Source: Lucifuga dentata (taxonomy: Eukaryota; Chordata; Actinopteri; Ophidiiformes; Bythitidae). From it: 64,000 nt of DNA. The notes under the pieces are model-generated. The model did not search any database. It saw nothing but the letters and a program-made list of their open reading frames with translations, and was not told where the DNA came from. Below, piece after piece: positions 11,843 through 23,349 of the stretch (positions within the stretch are counted from its first letter, which is position 1; each line of letters opens with the position of its first letter). The DNA lies in assembly GCA_014773175.1 (NCBI GenBank), contig VXCM01000712.1, positions 141,982-205,981 of the forward strand, given 5' to 3'. The position numbers and the translations under genes are program-made.

Positions 11843-12108
11843 AAGGTAAAACACTATAGTTATTGTTGGCAGGTTTAAGGTAAAACACTACTCTAGCTAA
11901 TGTTAACAGATTAAAGGTAAAACACTCCACTAGCTAATATTAGGAGCAGGTTTAAGGTAAAACACTCCACTAGCTAATATTAGGAGCAGGTTTAAGGTAA
12001 AACACTATTCTAGCTAATGTTAGCAGATTAAAGGTAAAACACTACTCTAGCTAATGTTAACAGGTTTAAGAACAAAACACTTCGTGAGCTAATGTTAGCA
12101 GCAGGTTT
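11843..12108. repeat. Minisatellite, seven units of 34-41 bp
   Basis: Each of the first six units begins AAGGTAAAACACT; later positions share GCTAATGTTAGCAG or a close variant and end in AGGTTT or AGATTA. Unit lengths read 34, 37, 40, 40, 37, 37 and 41 bp. Units 3 and 4 (11914-11953, 11954-11993) are identical, so the most recent duplication is central. The seventh unit is the most diverged. Confidence 0.95.
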
Positions 12109-12900
12109 CTCACAGTCATTTAGCATTTACTGTAAACATGCCACCTCCCCCATCTTAAAACAATAAGAAATTGACGGAAAAAATGTTAATTCACATTAAA
12201 ACTTACCTTTATTCTATCAAAAATGACCAACTAAGCCACCAAATTGCCAGTTACTGTATTTTGCCTTAGCAGGGCAGTATAAATTTACTTGGCCAAATAA
12301 ACTAAAGGAATTAAATATATAGTTGAAAAATATGTAACTTCATTTCATTATATTAGAAATATAACATCAAGTCTCATACCTAAAATCTTTTATCTTAAAC
12401 CTAATTTTGATTATGCTTATGTATTATCAAAAGACAGCAAGACAGGAAAATATTTTTGTGTGTAGTAGTGAAATTGTGATTATTTCTCTCACTATAATCA
12501 TACTGTTTAAAATTCAAACAGTGACATCTCTAATACACCATACAAATACATAGTTTAATCTGAACGGTAAAATTTGTGAATTACATCTCTTCTTTGCACC
12601 ATTGTTTTATTGTTAAGATGTCTTGAATTTTGTTGTTCTCATACTAACTGGGAGTTGCCCAGCTCAAAATGTTTTTGGAATTTAAGCTGCATTGCCATCA
12701 GTGTATATATTCCTACATATTTTACACTTTGTACTTAATAGTGCTTCATGTTCACAGTGTATGGAGATAACAGTAAACCTTGTTTTTCATGTAGTTTTTT
12801 TGGCTGAAAATTAATACAAAGCATATACTCCATGTCTTTCTGGTGATTGCATCTGTTAAGGGGCTGGGCTTTACTACTGATACAATCAGCAGCAGGTGGT

Positions 12901-12918
12901 ATTAATTAGCTAATTAAT
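12901..12918. other. 18-bp perfect palindrome of TAAT cores
   Basis: ATTAATTAGCTAATTAAT equals its own reverse complement and contains overlapping TAATTA homeodomain-type cores on both strands. It may be a binding site or chance in AT-rich sequence. Confidence 0.6.
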
Positions 12919-15720
12919 TGTATGCTAGAATATTTTCTGCTTCCTTCAGTGTTGTTTTAAGGGGAGCCAATCTATAGTTTGATACTGCATAAGTACTTCA
13001 TATTTAATTGAAGATTTAGTTCAGCATTCTTTGATTATTTTAGGTATTTTATTTTAAAGCCATTACGATGTCCTAACTTCATATAAACATGAATTTAAAG
13101 ATGAGAGGGAATGTGAGGATGCTCCTCATTAGCAACAAGGTTCAAAGTAAGCTCCAAGTAATATACTGTTTCAATTTAAAAAGTCGTCACTATAGAATAA
13201 TTTTGTTGGATTGGACATCAATAACATGGGGTTACAGTATATATACAGTCGTAAGTAATGCATTAGAAATAAAACATCACTTTACCATACCTGCTATGAC
13301 ATTCTGCTTGGATGGTCATAAACAAGAATAAATCAGGTAATTATAACTAACAGCAAAAATCAAAACAACTTTGCTGTTATTTTCAGGTATGTGAAAGTTT
13401 GTGCAGAGTAGGCAAGTTTTATGTTGCTTCTGTGGTTCTAACAACTGCTTTCTAATGTAAGAAATAATTTCTGCTGGTGAGTTAATAACAGTATATTCAC
13501 TGTTGCTTCCGAAAAGCTACCAAACTGTGAGAAGATTTGTTTCAATGAAATATTCTTTACTGCATTGAAGACAACACAGAGGGGAGAGGAAAAGTGTGTT
13601 ATGTAGACAGTGCATTGATGTTTGAAAAGCAGATGTAAGATTTGCTAACTCTAACTAGGCTGTTGCTTAAACTGAACAGGTGGCTAAAAAGGGACATGTG
13701 GAACTTGTGTGAAGTTGCCAAGAACTGAAAACAGCACTTTGCATTGCAGCCCTTGCTGTCAACAATGCCTGACTCCAAATAATCCTTTGTTATTATTAGA
13801 ACTAATTAAAGTAAAACCTAATTTCCTTGTAAGCTCATTTTACAAAGGCTTTTCGGGGCAGCTTGGCGACTGGTTTTATAGTGATTGTTCCATTGAGCGA
13901 GTTAAAATGACATCATACAGATGGTCTAGTTAAATTAGTTGGGAATAACAGCAGTTGTTGTGTGAAAGCTCTGCAACAGTAGCCCACTTCAAACAAATTC
14001 AGTCATCATCATTTAATATAATATTAACATTAATTGTAGTGTGTAACAATAATTTTAATTTATTGTGTGAAATATGCATACTAGTATAGTTTTGTGTCCC
14101 CAAATTGGCTCTCAAGTTGTGGCATATTGCTTTGTGTTTTCATTTTTAATGATCTACATGGAGTCATAATCATATTTGATTAAGGAGGGACCCAGAGCTA
14201 ATTTGATTAGGTTATTTAGAGGAATATGTGTTTGGTAATAAACATTTATTATGATGAAAAAGTTTACTTTAATAAGCAGTAGAAGCCCAAAGGACATACA
14301 AGCTTAATTGTTAGATGTTAAATTGCGTTGTTGCGATGTTGCCTAGATAATGGGCAAGGAAAGGCCCTCAAGTCAAGGCAATTAACCAAACAGTGGCTTG
14401 ATTGTTGTTAAATTGTTTAGAAAATGTTTAAGTACTCCAGCTGAAAATTAGCTATTGTTTCACGCAGTTTTTGACTGTTAGAGAATGCTGGGTTTAATGA
14501 TACATGTGCTTTGAGTTTGAAATGGGAAAAGTTGTTGATCAGGTCAGATTCTTATTTTTACAATTTTTACAGAAGTTGTGACAAAGTACTCTGGCAGGTT
14601 AAAGGCCATAAAAGATGGTGGAAAAATTTGAAAGTCGAGGTTTGGAAACACAAGCAAACTTTCACTTACTGAGCCTTCAGCTTTTGGGCAACAACTGATC
14701 AACAGTTGGGGCAAGTTGTAGCAGATGAAAGCAGTGATCGATATGCCTGATTTGTGTGTGTGCTCAGTATTGCCCACTGTGGTGGCGGAGGAGGATGCAC
14801 GCGAAAGGTGCAGGTTAGAGCTAATCTGTCTGCTTGCTCCAGTATCAGTAGCTTCCTAATTGGAAAAGTGTAGAAATCCACGGCTGGAGGCAGGCTTTAT
14901 AGCCATTGCCACCCCACATCTCCCCACTCATTAGTACTTCACAGCCCAGCACCACAGCATATGGTGGTGTTGCTACTGCTTTCCATTCAAGGTGTGTTTC
15001 AAATGGCTGGCTCTCATTGTTTCTGGAATAAAGAAAAACATCTGCACCGGAGAGGTGATTTAAAAATAAATTGTTAGGTGTTCATGGCAGACTGTAAGTG
15101 GGTTAGAATTTGTTTTGCTAGGAAGCATTGATGATTAAATGTGAAAACATAAGAGGAACATATCCAGGGGAAAGACAGGGATTTCTTTTGTGTTTCTGGT
15201 GTTTACGATGGCAGTAAACAAAAAGAATAGTAAGACTAAATCATTATTACAAGAGATGCTCTATACAACACTTTTATCACACACATATACAAGCACCTGT
15301 TTGTGTTAATTTATGACAGATTATAACACATGCCTTGTGTTATAATCTTTTTGAGGTACACAAGTTTTACAGTATAACTTTAAACAAGCATTATGAACCT
15401 ACATGTTTCACACCAGTGATTTCATTTGTTTTTGTACTGTGGAATCAGAAACTCTTTATATTATATCTAATTTTATGAATCTTGGTTTCTTTGATATGTA
15501 TATGTTAAATGAATGTGCTTAGGATGTTCACCCTTTCACAAACACTTTCATTTTACATATATTAATACATTGTTTGGTATTAAAAAGTATTGTCATATCT
15601 CATGTACAGTCGCCAGGATATGCTCATATCCTTATTAAGAAACCCAGTAGTTAGAAAAAAGTGAATATTATCTGAGATTAAATGATGTTTTAACACCTAA
15701 ACTAACGTTTACAAGTATAT

Positions 15721-15737
15721 TTGATTGATTGATTGAT
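15721..15737. repeat. (TTGA)n microsatellite
   Basis: About four copies of TTGA, 140 bp upstream of the micro-exon. Confidence 0.85.
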
Positions 15738-15877
15738 GATTTGGTCCTGATTGTAGTTTTAGTAGAATAACAGTATCCAGATGCTGTACATGTCAGTACA
15801 CTTCAGATGTGATACATACTGTGTGTTGTCACTTTCTGTTGGGTCTTTTTTTTCACACTGTGCCCTCCCTCCAACAG

Positions 15878-15910
15878 AACATACACATAAAAACTTTGGC
15901 TGATGATATG
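15878..15910 (+). CDS. diaph2: diaph2 coding exon 2 (33-nt micro-exon)
   Basis: A pyrimidine-rich tract ending CCAACAG precedes the exon, and a GTAAGC donor follows it. The 33 nt encode 11 residues, NIHIKTLADDM, in phase 0 at both ends. As I remember it, mammalian DIAPH2 has a near-identical block (NIQIKTLADDV) at the same place, between the variable first exon and the RDRITSFRK block. That conservation is the main reason to call the exon despite its length. Being phase 0-0, it could be skipped without a frameshift. ORF-based or length-filtered gene finders would be likely to miss it. Confidence 0.85.
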
Positions 15911-17926
15911 GTAAGCTGTTTGGTTTTATTTTGGTGTGTTTCATTTTGTTTTACATCTTCATCTCAGGTATTGTCATGGTTGCATGGGATGTTAAACTGA
16001 AATATGTGGATGGATCAAATGTGTCAGACATGCATGGCCAAATATCAGAGATGACTGACATTCATATCTGAATTCAGTCCTGTTCAGTTTGTTGTGGAAT
16101 AAATAATGACTTTAGAATGTGTATTTTAAAAATGATAACACTAAGGTAAAATTTTATAGCCTGGGGCCTTTTTAATGGAATTATTTAGCAAGTATCTTTA
16201 ACACTTGGAAGAATGTACATGGCCTCAGGTTCTGCCACATTCTATTCAATGTTAAGCTGTAACTGCAGCCTATGAGGAAAGATCTCTATTTTGTCTTAGC
16301 ATATGTTTGCTCCATCCAGTAATATTTCACTAAAATGACAATGGTGACATCATGTATGTCATCATCCTACTGTCTTTCTATCCATTTTATTCATCCACGT
16401 GCTTTCCTCCAGCATAACCTCTCCAGTACATGTTTACTAAATATGACTAATGTAAACTAGTTGCATGTTAATTTGTTTTCTTGACACTAACACATATGCA
16501 TCTTTTATGATCTGTCTTTTGTTGCATTAGAAGATATGTTTCACACTGAACTTTACTGTGTTTTACTGCAGTCATCAGAATAGTGTGAACGAGTTATTAC
16601 AACATGGAGACTAAAGTATAACGTGTTGATGTTAGTGAAATGACTTAAAGGACCATACTGGCCATTTTGTATGTTTGAGCCTAATATATTCAATTTTCAT
16701 TCATCATAACGTTACTGACAATCAATTACCAAGGCATACTACTGGAACAGCGAATTAAAAATTCTTTTTCCTACCTTCCAGACCTCCATTGGGTTCAGTT
16801 CAATTTTGTACGCTATTAAAATCAACTTCTTGATAGTTGAAATGTTTTGGGATAGGTAATCCATCATCGTGAACAAGAAATGCATTCGGGGTTTTTTTTA
16901 ATTACGTAATTTTAGCATTTAAGCACAATAAAAAGCGGGGAGTGAATAGATATCTCAAATGGGGAACATAGTCCCAAAAGGAGACCTGCGTTTATCAAAA
17001 AAATTGAAATGATCATGACTTCATAAGGCTGCATAACTATTAGCAGGCCAAACATCAATTTTTCAGGTGGGTGTATCGCTTGAATATTTGATTTGGAAAG
17101 ATTAAGAGATTTTGCAAGATATCAAGAAAACTGAAATACAGTGTTATCCTTTGGGAGATGAATGCCAGTAACGTAACTATGAAAATTGAATATATTAGGC
17201 TCAAACATGACAAATGGCCGGCATGGTCCTTTAAACTGCTTTAATGCACTCAGACTATTGTAGCTTATTAACGTGTGCACAAAGTGATGCTTGAAATTAT
17301 GGTGGTAAGTAAAACCCTAATAAGTTTTCTATGTTGCTGCATCAAATACAACTGTTTCTGGTTTTCATACTTAATCAGTATGCAGTCATTGGGCCTACAT
17401 GGAGACAAAAGTGACACTTGCAGCCTTCACGAATGCTGACATAGTTCTCATTTGAACTTTTGTGGTTCATTCCGTGGCTAGGTCTCATTATTTTAGGTTT
17501 TCATTAAAAAAAAAAAAAAAAAATCCAAGACTTTATTTTATTGTTAGTAATTTTGAATAGGAAGAAAATTATGAATAAAGTCAATAATGCAAAAAGAAAA
17601 AAACAACTGGATAAAAATTAAGTAATAAAAGCATAATTTTAAATGATCATAAAAACATCTTTTTTTTCTCAACTGTTTTATTAGTGGAAGTATACGAGTG
17701 ATCTGTCCTTGCCACCAGAAAACCCTTTTTACTTCAAGCTTTGGTGAAGAGTTAAATCTGGCAGTGTTTTAACACATTTTTTATTTTTTTTTTTATATCC
17801 CTAGTTGTTGGTTTTTTTTAAGATAAAAATAAAGTCTGTCATTTATGATAAAGCCTTATGACTGACCATGTCTTAATAACATGCTTGCTTCAGCAAGTTA
17901 ATATCTTGCACTCTCATTTCTTTCAG
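15911..17926 (+). other. diaph2 intron 2
   Basis: About 2.0 kb, occupied in its middle by a TTAA-flanked MITE (16649-17230). The remainder is AT-rich with A and T runs (17503-17522, 17781-17794). No other feature is supported. Confidence 0.85.
16649..17230. mobile_element. MITE with 52-bp inverted ends and TTAA duplication (Kolobok/T2-type)
   Basis: The left end (16649-16700, starting AGGACCATACTGGCCATTTT) and the reverse complement of the right end (17179-17230) match at 47 of 52 positions. TTAA lies immediately outside both ends (16645-16648 and 17231-17234). TTAA followed by AGG resembles the TTAAAGG ends of T2/Kolobok MITEs; piggyBac also duplicates TTAA but usually starts with CCC. The 582-bp body has no transposase frame, so it is non-autonomous. 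Confidence 0.8.
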
Positions 17927-18103
17927 CGGGACCGAATTACCAGTTTTAGGAAAACAGGGATGAAAAAGGAGAAGCCTCTGATCCAGCACCCTACAGATCC
18001 GATGTCTACGCAGGCTGAACTACCTGTTCCTCAGCCGCTTTTTGACGACCGCTCCATGAACCTCTCAGAGAAGGAGATTATCGACCTCTTTGAGAAAATG
18101 ATG
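17927..18103 (+). CDS. diaph2: diaph2 coding exon 3
   Basis: This 177-nt exon encodes 59 residues in phase 0, from RDRITSFRK to LFEKMM. The acceptor is TTTCTTTCAG and the donor ATG|GTGAGC. Conserved DIAPH2 landmarks are RDRITSFRK at the start, KKEKPLIQHP in the middle, and RSMNLSEKEIIDLFEKMM at the end. The middle stretch (about residues 23-38 of the exon, rich in P, T and S) is the variable linker. The last 20 residues begin the G region of the GTPase-binding domain that, in mDia proteins, contacts RhoA-family switch regions and relieves autoinhibition. Length agrees with the mammalian exon as I recall it, with no gaps needed. Without splicing, the frame continues into intron to a stop at 18161. 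Confidence 0.92.
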
Positions 18104-18390
18104 GTGAGCTTTGATTTCTTCCTCATCAAGACTCTTGTTTCAGTGTCTCATCAACATGTCTGAATGCCTCTCTGAGCTGAGACGGTCTTCCACACGCTTG
18201 GTATATCATGCTTTAGTTAGGAATCATCATAACCAAACTGAACTTGGTGACATTCTTTATTGTTGAGGCCTTATGCACATAAATGCACAGTAAGTATTAG
18301 TGCAGTTAGTATTTTGAAATAAAACGAGGCTCATGAAGCTCCATAAATGTATTCTAATTCTGAGAGCTTATCTTGGCCTTTGTTCTTCTT

Positions 18391-18434
18391 ACCATGTAGC
18401 TGCAAATATTAGCGGTTATTTGCAGCTACATGGT
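18391..18434. repeat. Perfect 18-bp inverted repeat, 8-nt loop
   Basis: ACCATGTAGCTGCAAATA (18391-18408) is matched exactly by its reverse complement at 18417-18434. It lies 290 bp downstream of exon 3. Confidence 0.95.
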
Positions 18435-18460
18435 CTATGGAAAAATTCCATCCAATTTAC

Positions 18461-18516
18461 TTATGTGACCTTAAGCTTAACCTTGACCTTGACCTTAACC
18501 TTATGTGTCCTTAAGC
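18461..18516. repeat. ACCTTG hexamer repeat flanked by a 16-bp direct repeat
   Basis: TTATGTGACCTTAAGC (18461-18476) recurs with one change at 18501-18516. Between them lie about four degenerate copies of ACCTTG/ACCTTA. Confidence 0.85.
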
Positions 18517-20321
18517 TGTCAGCGTTACATTTAGTTTTAGATCTAGATTTCAAATCCAAGCCCCATGGTTCTGCTTGGGATCACATGCAGTTATATTTCT
18601 GTTGGATCACTGTATCTGGAGACAGAGCTGAACTGTATGTGTAGGTACATCGAAACTACTTTGTAGGACAGAAAACTATCAATATTTTGTGTCCCAAGGA
18701 GTAGCACAAAAAGCCACTGATGTAACACAGTTCTGAGAATTTCAGAGGTTATCTCAGTGTCTTGAATTCATGAGGGGAAACACATCTCATTGCCCAAAGA
18801 AATATACCAGTAAGCAGCATCTTGTTGTTCCAACCAAGAGCATTACCAAGTAGCTCCCTTGGTGAGAAGAAACAGTATGTTATGAGGTTACACAGGACCT
18901 TTACTTTTTTTGCGTGACCCCTTGAAGATTGGGGTTGAAGAAAAATTTAAACAAGACAAATTGTTCTATTTCTGGAGCACATACTAAACTGCAGCAAGCT
19001 TTGACACAGGTTTTATCTACTGTAGACCTAAGAGAAGTATTTATGGTAAAGATGAATGCATTTGCATTCAGATTTATTAATCTTTCGTTGACCATGGATC
19101 TACCTACATAATCCTTAAACCTCTGTCAAAATGAACAAAACTGATCTTTCAAATACATTTTGCACTCATTTATGAGGTCAGAGCTCTGCCACAATTTTGA
19201 TTTTTTAAAATTTTTTTTTTATTGAAATACATTTTGGGCCTCGTGTATTGCAGGATTGAAATCCAACAAAAAGCTTTCAGTCCGTCTCTTTGAAGCGGAA
19301 GCTCAATTACTCTGGCTTCATTGCATGGGTTACGTGGCCTGAGTGGATAGAGTTTGCTTGCGTGTGTGTTAGTGTGTGCACGTATGTGCATGTGTGGTAC
19401 AGTGCCTGCCTTTTCTTTTTTCTCATACAACTGTCTTTATTGCTAGGGCCATAGAAATTCGACCAGTGCCCCTGGGTTTCATCAGGCAACTGTTGGGTGT
19501 TTTCTTGCCTGGGTGCTCATCCCCGTCACTCTGTTCACTTCTCAATTACTATGTTTGTGCTCACTGCAGCGTGACATTAAACCCAGGGTTCAATTTGCTC
19601 AGTGATGGACGACAGAGAAGGCATGTTTGCCAGCCTGACATTTGACAGACTCTGACACTGTGTTGAAAAGTATAATTACAGTAATGAAATAAAAAAGAAA
19701 CGGGTTATTTACTTATGTACTTTGAAGCCACCACTATTAGACTGTCAACTTTTCTCATATGAAGTAGACAACAGAAGTGACAATGGTGGGTAGTTTACTT
19801 TGATCCTAGTCATTTTTGTTCTCTATTTACTGCTCTTTGTCATTTCTCTTTGTATGTCATGTACACATACATTTTAGTTGCTGTCTTTGTCCTCACTTCC
19901 CTTCCGTTATTATCGACATCGTGGTACATGCTATAGCCTTAGATGTCTCACTGACTTCAAATAAATGAATGACCCATGACATATTAGTTAGACCACCTAC
20001 TGTGCATTAATGACTAGGGGAAAGTAAAAATACTTTTTCTCAAAAATAAAAAAAAGAAAAAAAAAGCAGTTTACTGTGTAACTCAAAGCCTGCTGCTGAA
20101 AGGTCATCAAAAGGATGTGGGAGAAGATCGGCTGAAACAGCCAGTTGAGAGTAAATCCAACTTGTAGTATTTTTGAAAAAAATCATTGAGAATTATATTC
20201 ATAAAACTACAGATGTTAAAATAGTTGAAAAAATACTTTAGCACTAATTTTAGTATAGAATGTGGTGTGTGTCTTTACTGTGCATGTGTCCTGTCCTTGG
20301 ATTCTTTGAGATATGCTGCAG

Positions 20322-20406
20322 CTGGAACCCAGAGCCCCTCATCAAAATACACGTCAGTGAATCCACTGATGGAATCAACAGTATTCATGTTTCACTGACG
20401 GGGCAG
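20322..20406 (+). other. Possible cryptic (poison) exon in intron 3
   Basis: A CTGCAG acceptor-like end precedes 20322 and CAG|GTGAGT, a perfect donor consensus, follows 20406. The 85-nt length is not a multiple of three. Joined in phase after exon 3 it would meet TGA after 12 codons. The polypyrimidine tract is weak, and there is no evidence of use. Confidence 0.15.
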
Positions 20407-21059
20407 GTGAGTTGCAGCAACAGGCTCTTAATACCAGGCTTCAGACTAGCAAGACAGTGATCCAGAATATAACCAATCAGAACTCACCATCTCATCAACA
20501 TTTGGAAACACAGCGTCTTTATTTAGGATCGATATTAAGTGACTTGAGTCTTCAGTGCCGATGTGTCTCTGTAATTGTCTGCTCGCTGTTGAGAGCAGTG
20601 GATGGTATTGAGGGGCTTGCAAAGACAGAGACAGACGGCCAGTAAAAGAAAAATGTAATATTGCAGCGCTGTTGTGGCTAGTTTGAGGTTTTATGTGCCT
20701 CTGTGTGCACCTTTGTCACCATGAACCCTCCCAGTAATAAGCTCCTGTGGTGATCCCTCAGCAGTTACACTCTTCACCAGGACATGATAACCAACCACAG
20801 GAGAGCTGCCAGTGTGCCCTGACACAGTCCCCACAAATCAGACTTGGGGGGGCAGCTTGCAAAATAATTGATTTGTCACTGTCGAAGCAAAACAATTTTT
20901 AAAATCTTCGACTTTCGTCTTTAGACCCTCTTTTCCCATGGTTCAGTTGGCTGCAGACACATAATGGTAGCGATTAATTATTCTTTCCTGCAAGTAAAAG
21001 CCTGTGAATGCCCAACGCCTGAGGCAGCGGGCATCCGATTCACCTTGCATTGGGCAGTT

Positions 21060-21084
21060 CTCACAGATGACTTTTTTGTAGAGT

Positions 21085-21121
<37 letters not shown>

Positions 21122-21147
21122 NCTCACAGATGACTTTTTTGTAGAGT

Positions 21148-21184
<37 letters not shown>
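21060..21184. repeat. 62-bp duplication flanking a single N, with (TG)n
   Basis: Positions 21060-21121 and 21123-21184 are identical over 62 bases, including 15 TG units each, with one N (21122) between them. This is best explained as two overlapping contigs placed side by side rather than merged; the genome probably has one copy. Confidence 0.9.
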
Positions 21185-21185
<1 letters not shown>

Positions 21186-22880
21186 CGTTGGAACAAAATG
21201 GTCTGATGGGATGAACATTGTCCCCCCAATATGCCCCTATCCCATGTTGCTGATTATGCCAAATGTGGCAAAATGAGATTAATTCTAGGTCATGCGAGAC
21301 AAATGCAGACTGATTAGTGTTTGCAAATTCTAAGCAGAGCTCGTCAGACCAACATGAAACAAGATCTCAAGCATGCATGTTGCTAGGTAACTCCAACATC
21401 CAAGATATAGGTTTCATCTTAGTCATTTACAGAAGCAGCCTAGTTAAAAATATCTCGGGATGCCTCTAGTGTAGACTACGAGATCATTAATAAAAGGGCA
21501 TTAATCATTTTGGAAGTTCGAGGGTTCATTCTTCCAGTTTGCCCCTGACAGGTGTCCCTCAGGCCCCACCGCTGCTACCCATCCCACATTACACTCACTG
21601 TGCCACATTTCACCTTGTTTATTGAATGCCATTTAAGCTGATAAATTAGCCAAGATCAAAGATTAATTAAAATCCTGCTGCTTTCCCTGGGTGAAAAACT
21701 GCCAATTGTAAAAGTTTCAGCTGCATTTTTTTTTCCTCTCCTTGCTCCATGAAAAAAAAGGATGTTAATGGATTTTTAGCTCTGAGGTTATTTACTAGAG
21801 GAAGTACTTGGAGGAATTTAGGTCATGGTGCCCCTGGATGGGCTGTCTGCTCATGCTTCACTGACAAATGAAGAAAACACCACCTAAACTAAATTAGCTG
21901 TGACAATATATTCAAACCATTATATAACACTGTGTTGTTGTTGAAGTGACATGCTTAATTTATCAGGTCTTTTTCTATGTCTTGCATTAACTGACGCTTC
22001 AGTGAATTGAATGTAGGGGAAATAATGCCAAATCAGATCAACTCAAGCATGCAGCATTTGTTTTGGGTACCCAGCAGAGGGCAGCATGGCTCTACAACAA
22101 TAGCGCCACTGTCCTAAAACCCTGAGGATGGATTTTTTTTTTCTTTTCATTCTCGCCATCTCTTTGTGAGAGAGTGCTCCTGATAAACATCCCCCTTTAT
22201 TCTAATCATCAAGTCATTCCCTAGCTTTTAGTGCTCTGTCCGGCCTTCGGTCCATCCCCTCATCTCTCTCACATGAAAGACATCTTTTGTGATGCAGAAT
22301 AAAAGTACCACGAAGATAATACTCCCAATAACGCACAGATCCAGCCTATCTGATATGATTTTCTGGCCTCAATAGAAGCAGTGTTGTTTGATTTTGTTCC
22401 TCTTGTTCAGAGTTGGGATGTACAGTTTATATTGCAGTAGCCTTGCTACTTTCGTTTCAAGGATTAATTATTACTGTCATTATTTCTTATTGCAGCACCT
22501 TCTGACTTTGACAAAAAAGACCAATAGAAAAGAAATGTATTCAACTGTTGAAGCAGGGTCTGATGTAAAAGGGTCATAGTGGTAATGAAAATGTAATTGT
22601 CAGTAACTGAAATATTTGCTCTTGCTTGTGAAACATATCAAAATTTGAGATTTGAAATTTGACATTCATTTTAATGTGTTTATTAGCTTTAAGTGTGGGC
22701 AGTCTTATTTCTTCAGCAGCATGGTGTTTGTGTGAAACATTGTAAACATGTATTTTGTTTGGCTTGCTTTGTGTTTCCAGCTATTCCATTTCTCTCCAAA
22801 CCTCTTCATCACAGCCTGTGACGTCTTATAAAACAGTATTGTTATTGCAGAGTAAACATTCTTAAAAAAGACCCATGAAG

Positions 22881-22921
22881 TTTTTTTTTTTTTTTTTTTT
22901 NTTTTTTTTTTTTTTTTTTTT
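22881..22921. repeat. Poly-T tract with an N
   Basis: About 40 T residues with an N at 22901, 80 bp upstream of the exon 4 acceptor. The length is unreliable. Confidence 0.95.
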
Positions 22922-23001
22922 GCATTGTGTTAATGTTGTCCTTAGATGAATTGTTATAAATCTGTCAGTGTCCTTATGTTGTTTACATGCTTGGTTTTTA
23001 G

Positions 23002-23106
23002 GAAGATATGAATCTCAATGAAGAACGCAAAGCCCCTCTGCGTGGGAAGGACCTGAGCACCAAACGCGAGATGGTGGTCCAGTACATCTCAGCCACTGCC
23101 AAATCT
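23002..23106 (+). CDS. diaph2: diaph2 coding exon 4
   Basis: This 105-nt, phase 0 exon encodes 35 residues, beginning EDMNLNEERKAPLRGKDL and ending QYISATAKS. The acceptor is TTGGTTTTTAG and the donor TCT|GTAAGT, a perfect consensus. The EDMNLNEE..APLR.KD..KREMVVQY block is the diagnostic core of the Drf GTPase-binding domain in DIAPH1, 2 and 3; the ISATAKS ending fits DIAPH2. With exon 3 it forms the helical G region that binds Rho-GTP. The next expected exon, with a motif like QEYVHELRSG in the FH3/DID region, was not found downstream in this window. Confidence 0.93.
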
Positions 23107-23315
23107 GTAAGTAAAGGAATAAACAAAAGAGCGATAGCTTACATGAAGAGTGAGTTTCTACTGTGTAATTTGTTTGATTCTAAAGAACAATGATTCTAAC
23201 CTGATCCCCAATTTCACTAGATTGTAGAGAGTAATTAGTTTAACCTCTATTTTCTGGTTCACTTTCTTGTGTCCATTCTTATTCTCTCTCTCTTTTCCCC
23301 CTTGTTTTTCCCCCG

Positions 23316-23349
23316 TGCTTCAAATGGCCCACGATGGCCATTTGAAGCA
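23316..23349. repeat. Perfect 14-bp inverted repeat, 6-nt loop
   Basis: TGCTTCAAATGGCC (23316-23329) and its exact reverse complement (23336-23349) flank CACGAT. It lies about 210 bp downstream of the exon 4 donor. Confidence 0.95.

Larger units (their letters stand above)
1619..15877 (+). other. diaph2 intron 1
   Basis: About 14.3 kb between coding exons 1 and 2. I see no coding exon or RNA gene in it. It holds short hairpins (2124-2154, 4291-4343), a hAT-like repeat (9144-10088), an alternating GC tract (11564-11578), a 37-41-bp minisatellite (11843-12108), homopolymer and dinucleotide tracts, and N characters at 3963, 6086 and 7597. The rest is AT-rich single-copy-looking sequence. Confidence 0.8.
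18104..23001 (+). other. diaph2 intron 3
   Basis: About 4.9 kb. It holds a perfect 18-bp hairpin (18391-18434), a short ACCTTG repeat, a candidate cryptic exon (20322-20406), an assembly-type duplication around N 21122 with (TG)n tracts, and a poly-T tract with N at 22901. Nothing else is supported. Confidence 0.85.

Noticed and set aside
11843..12108. CRISPR-like repeat array
   Set aside because: The repeats are directly adjacent, vary in length, and have no unique spacers. This is a eukaryotic minisatellite.
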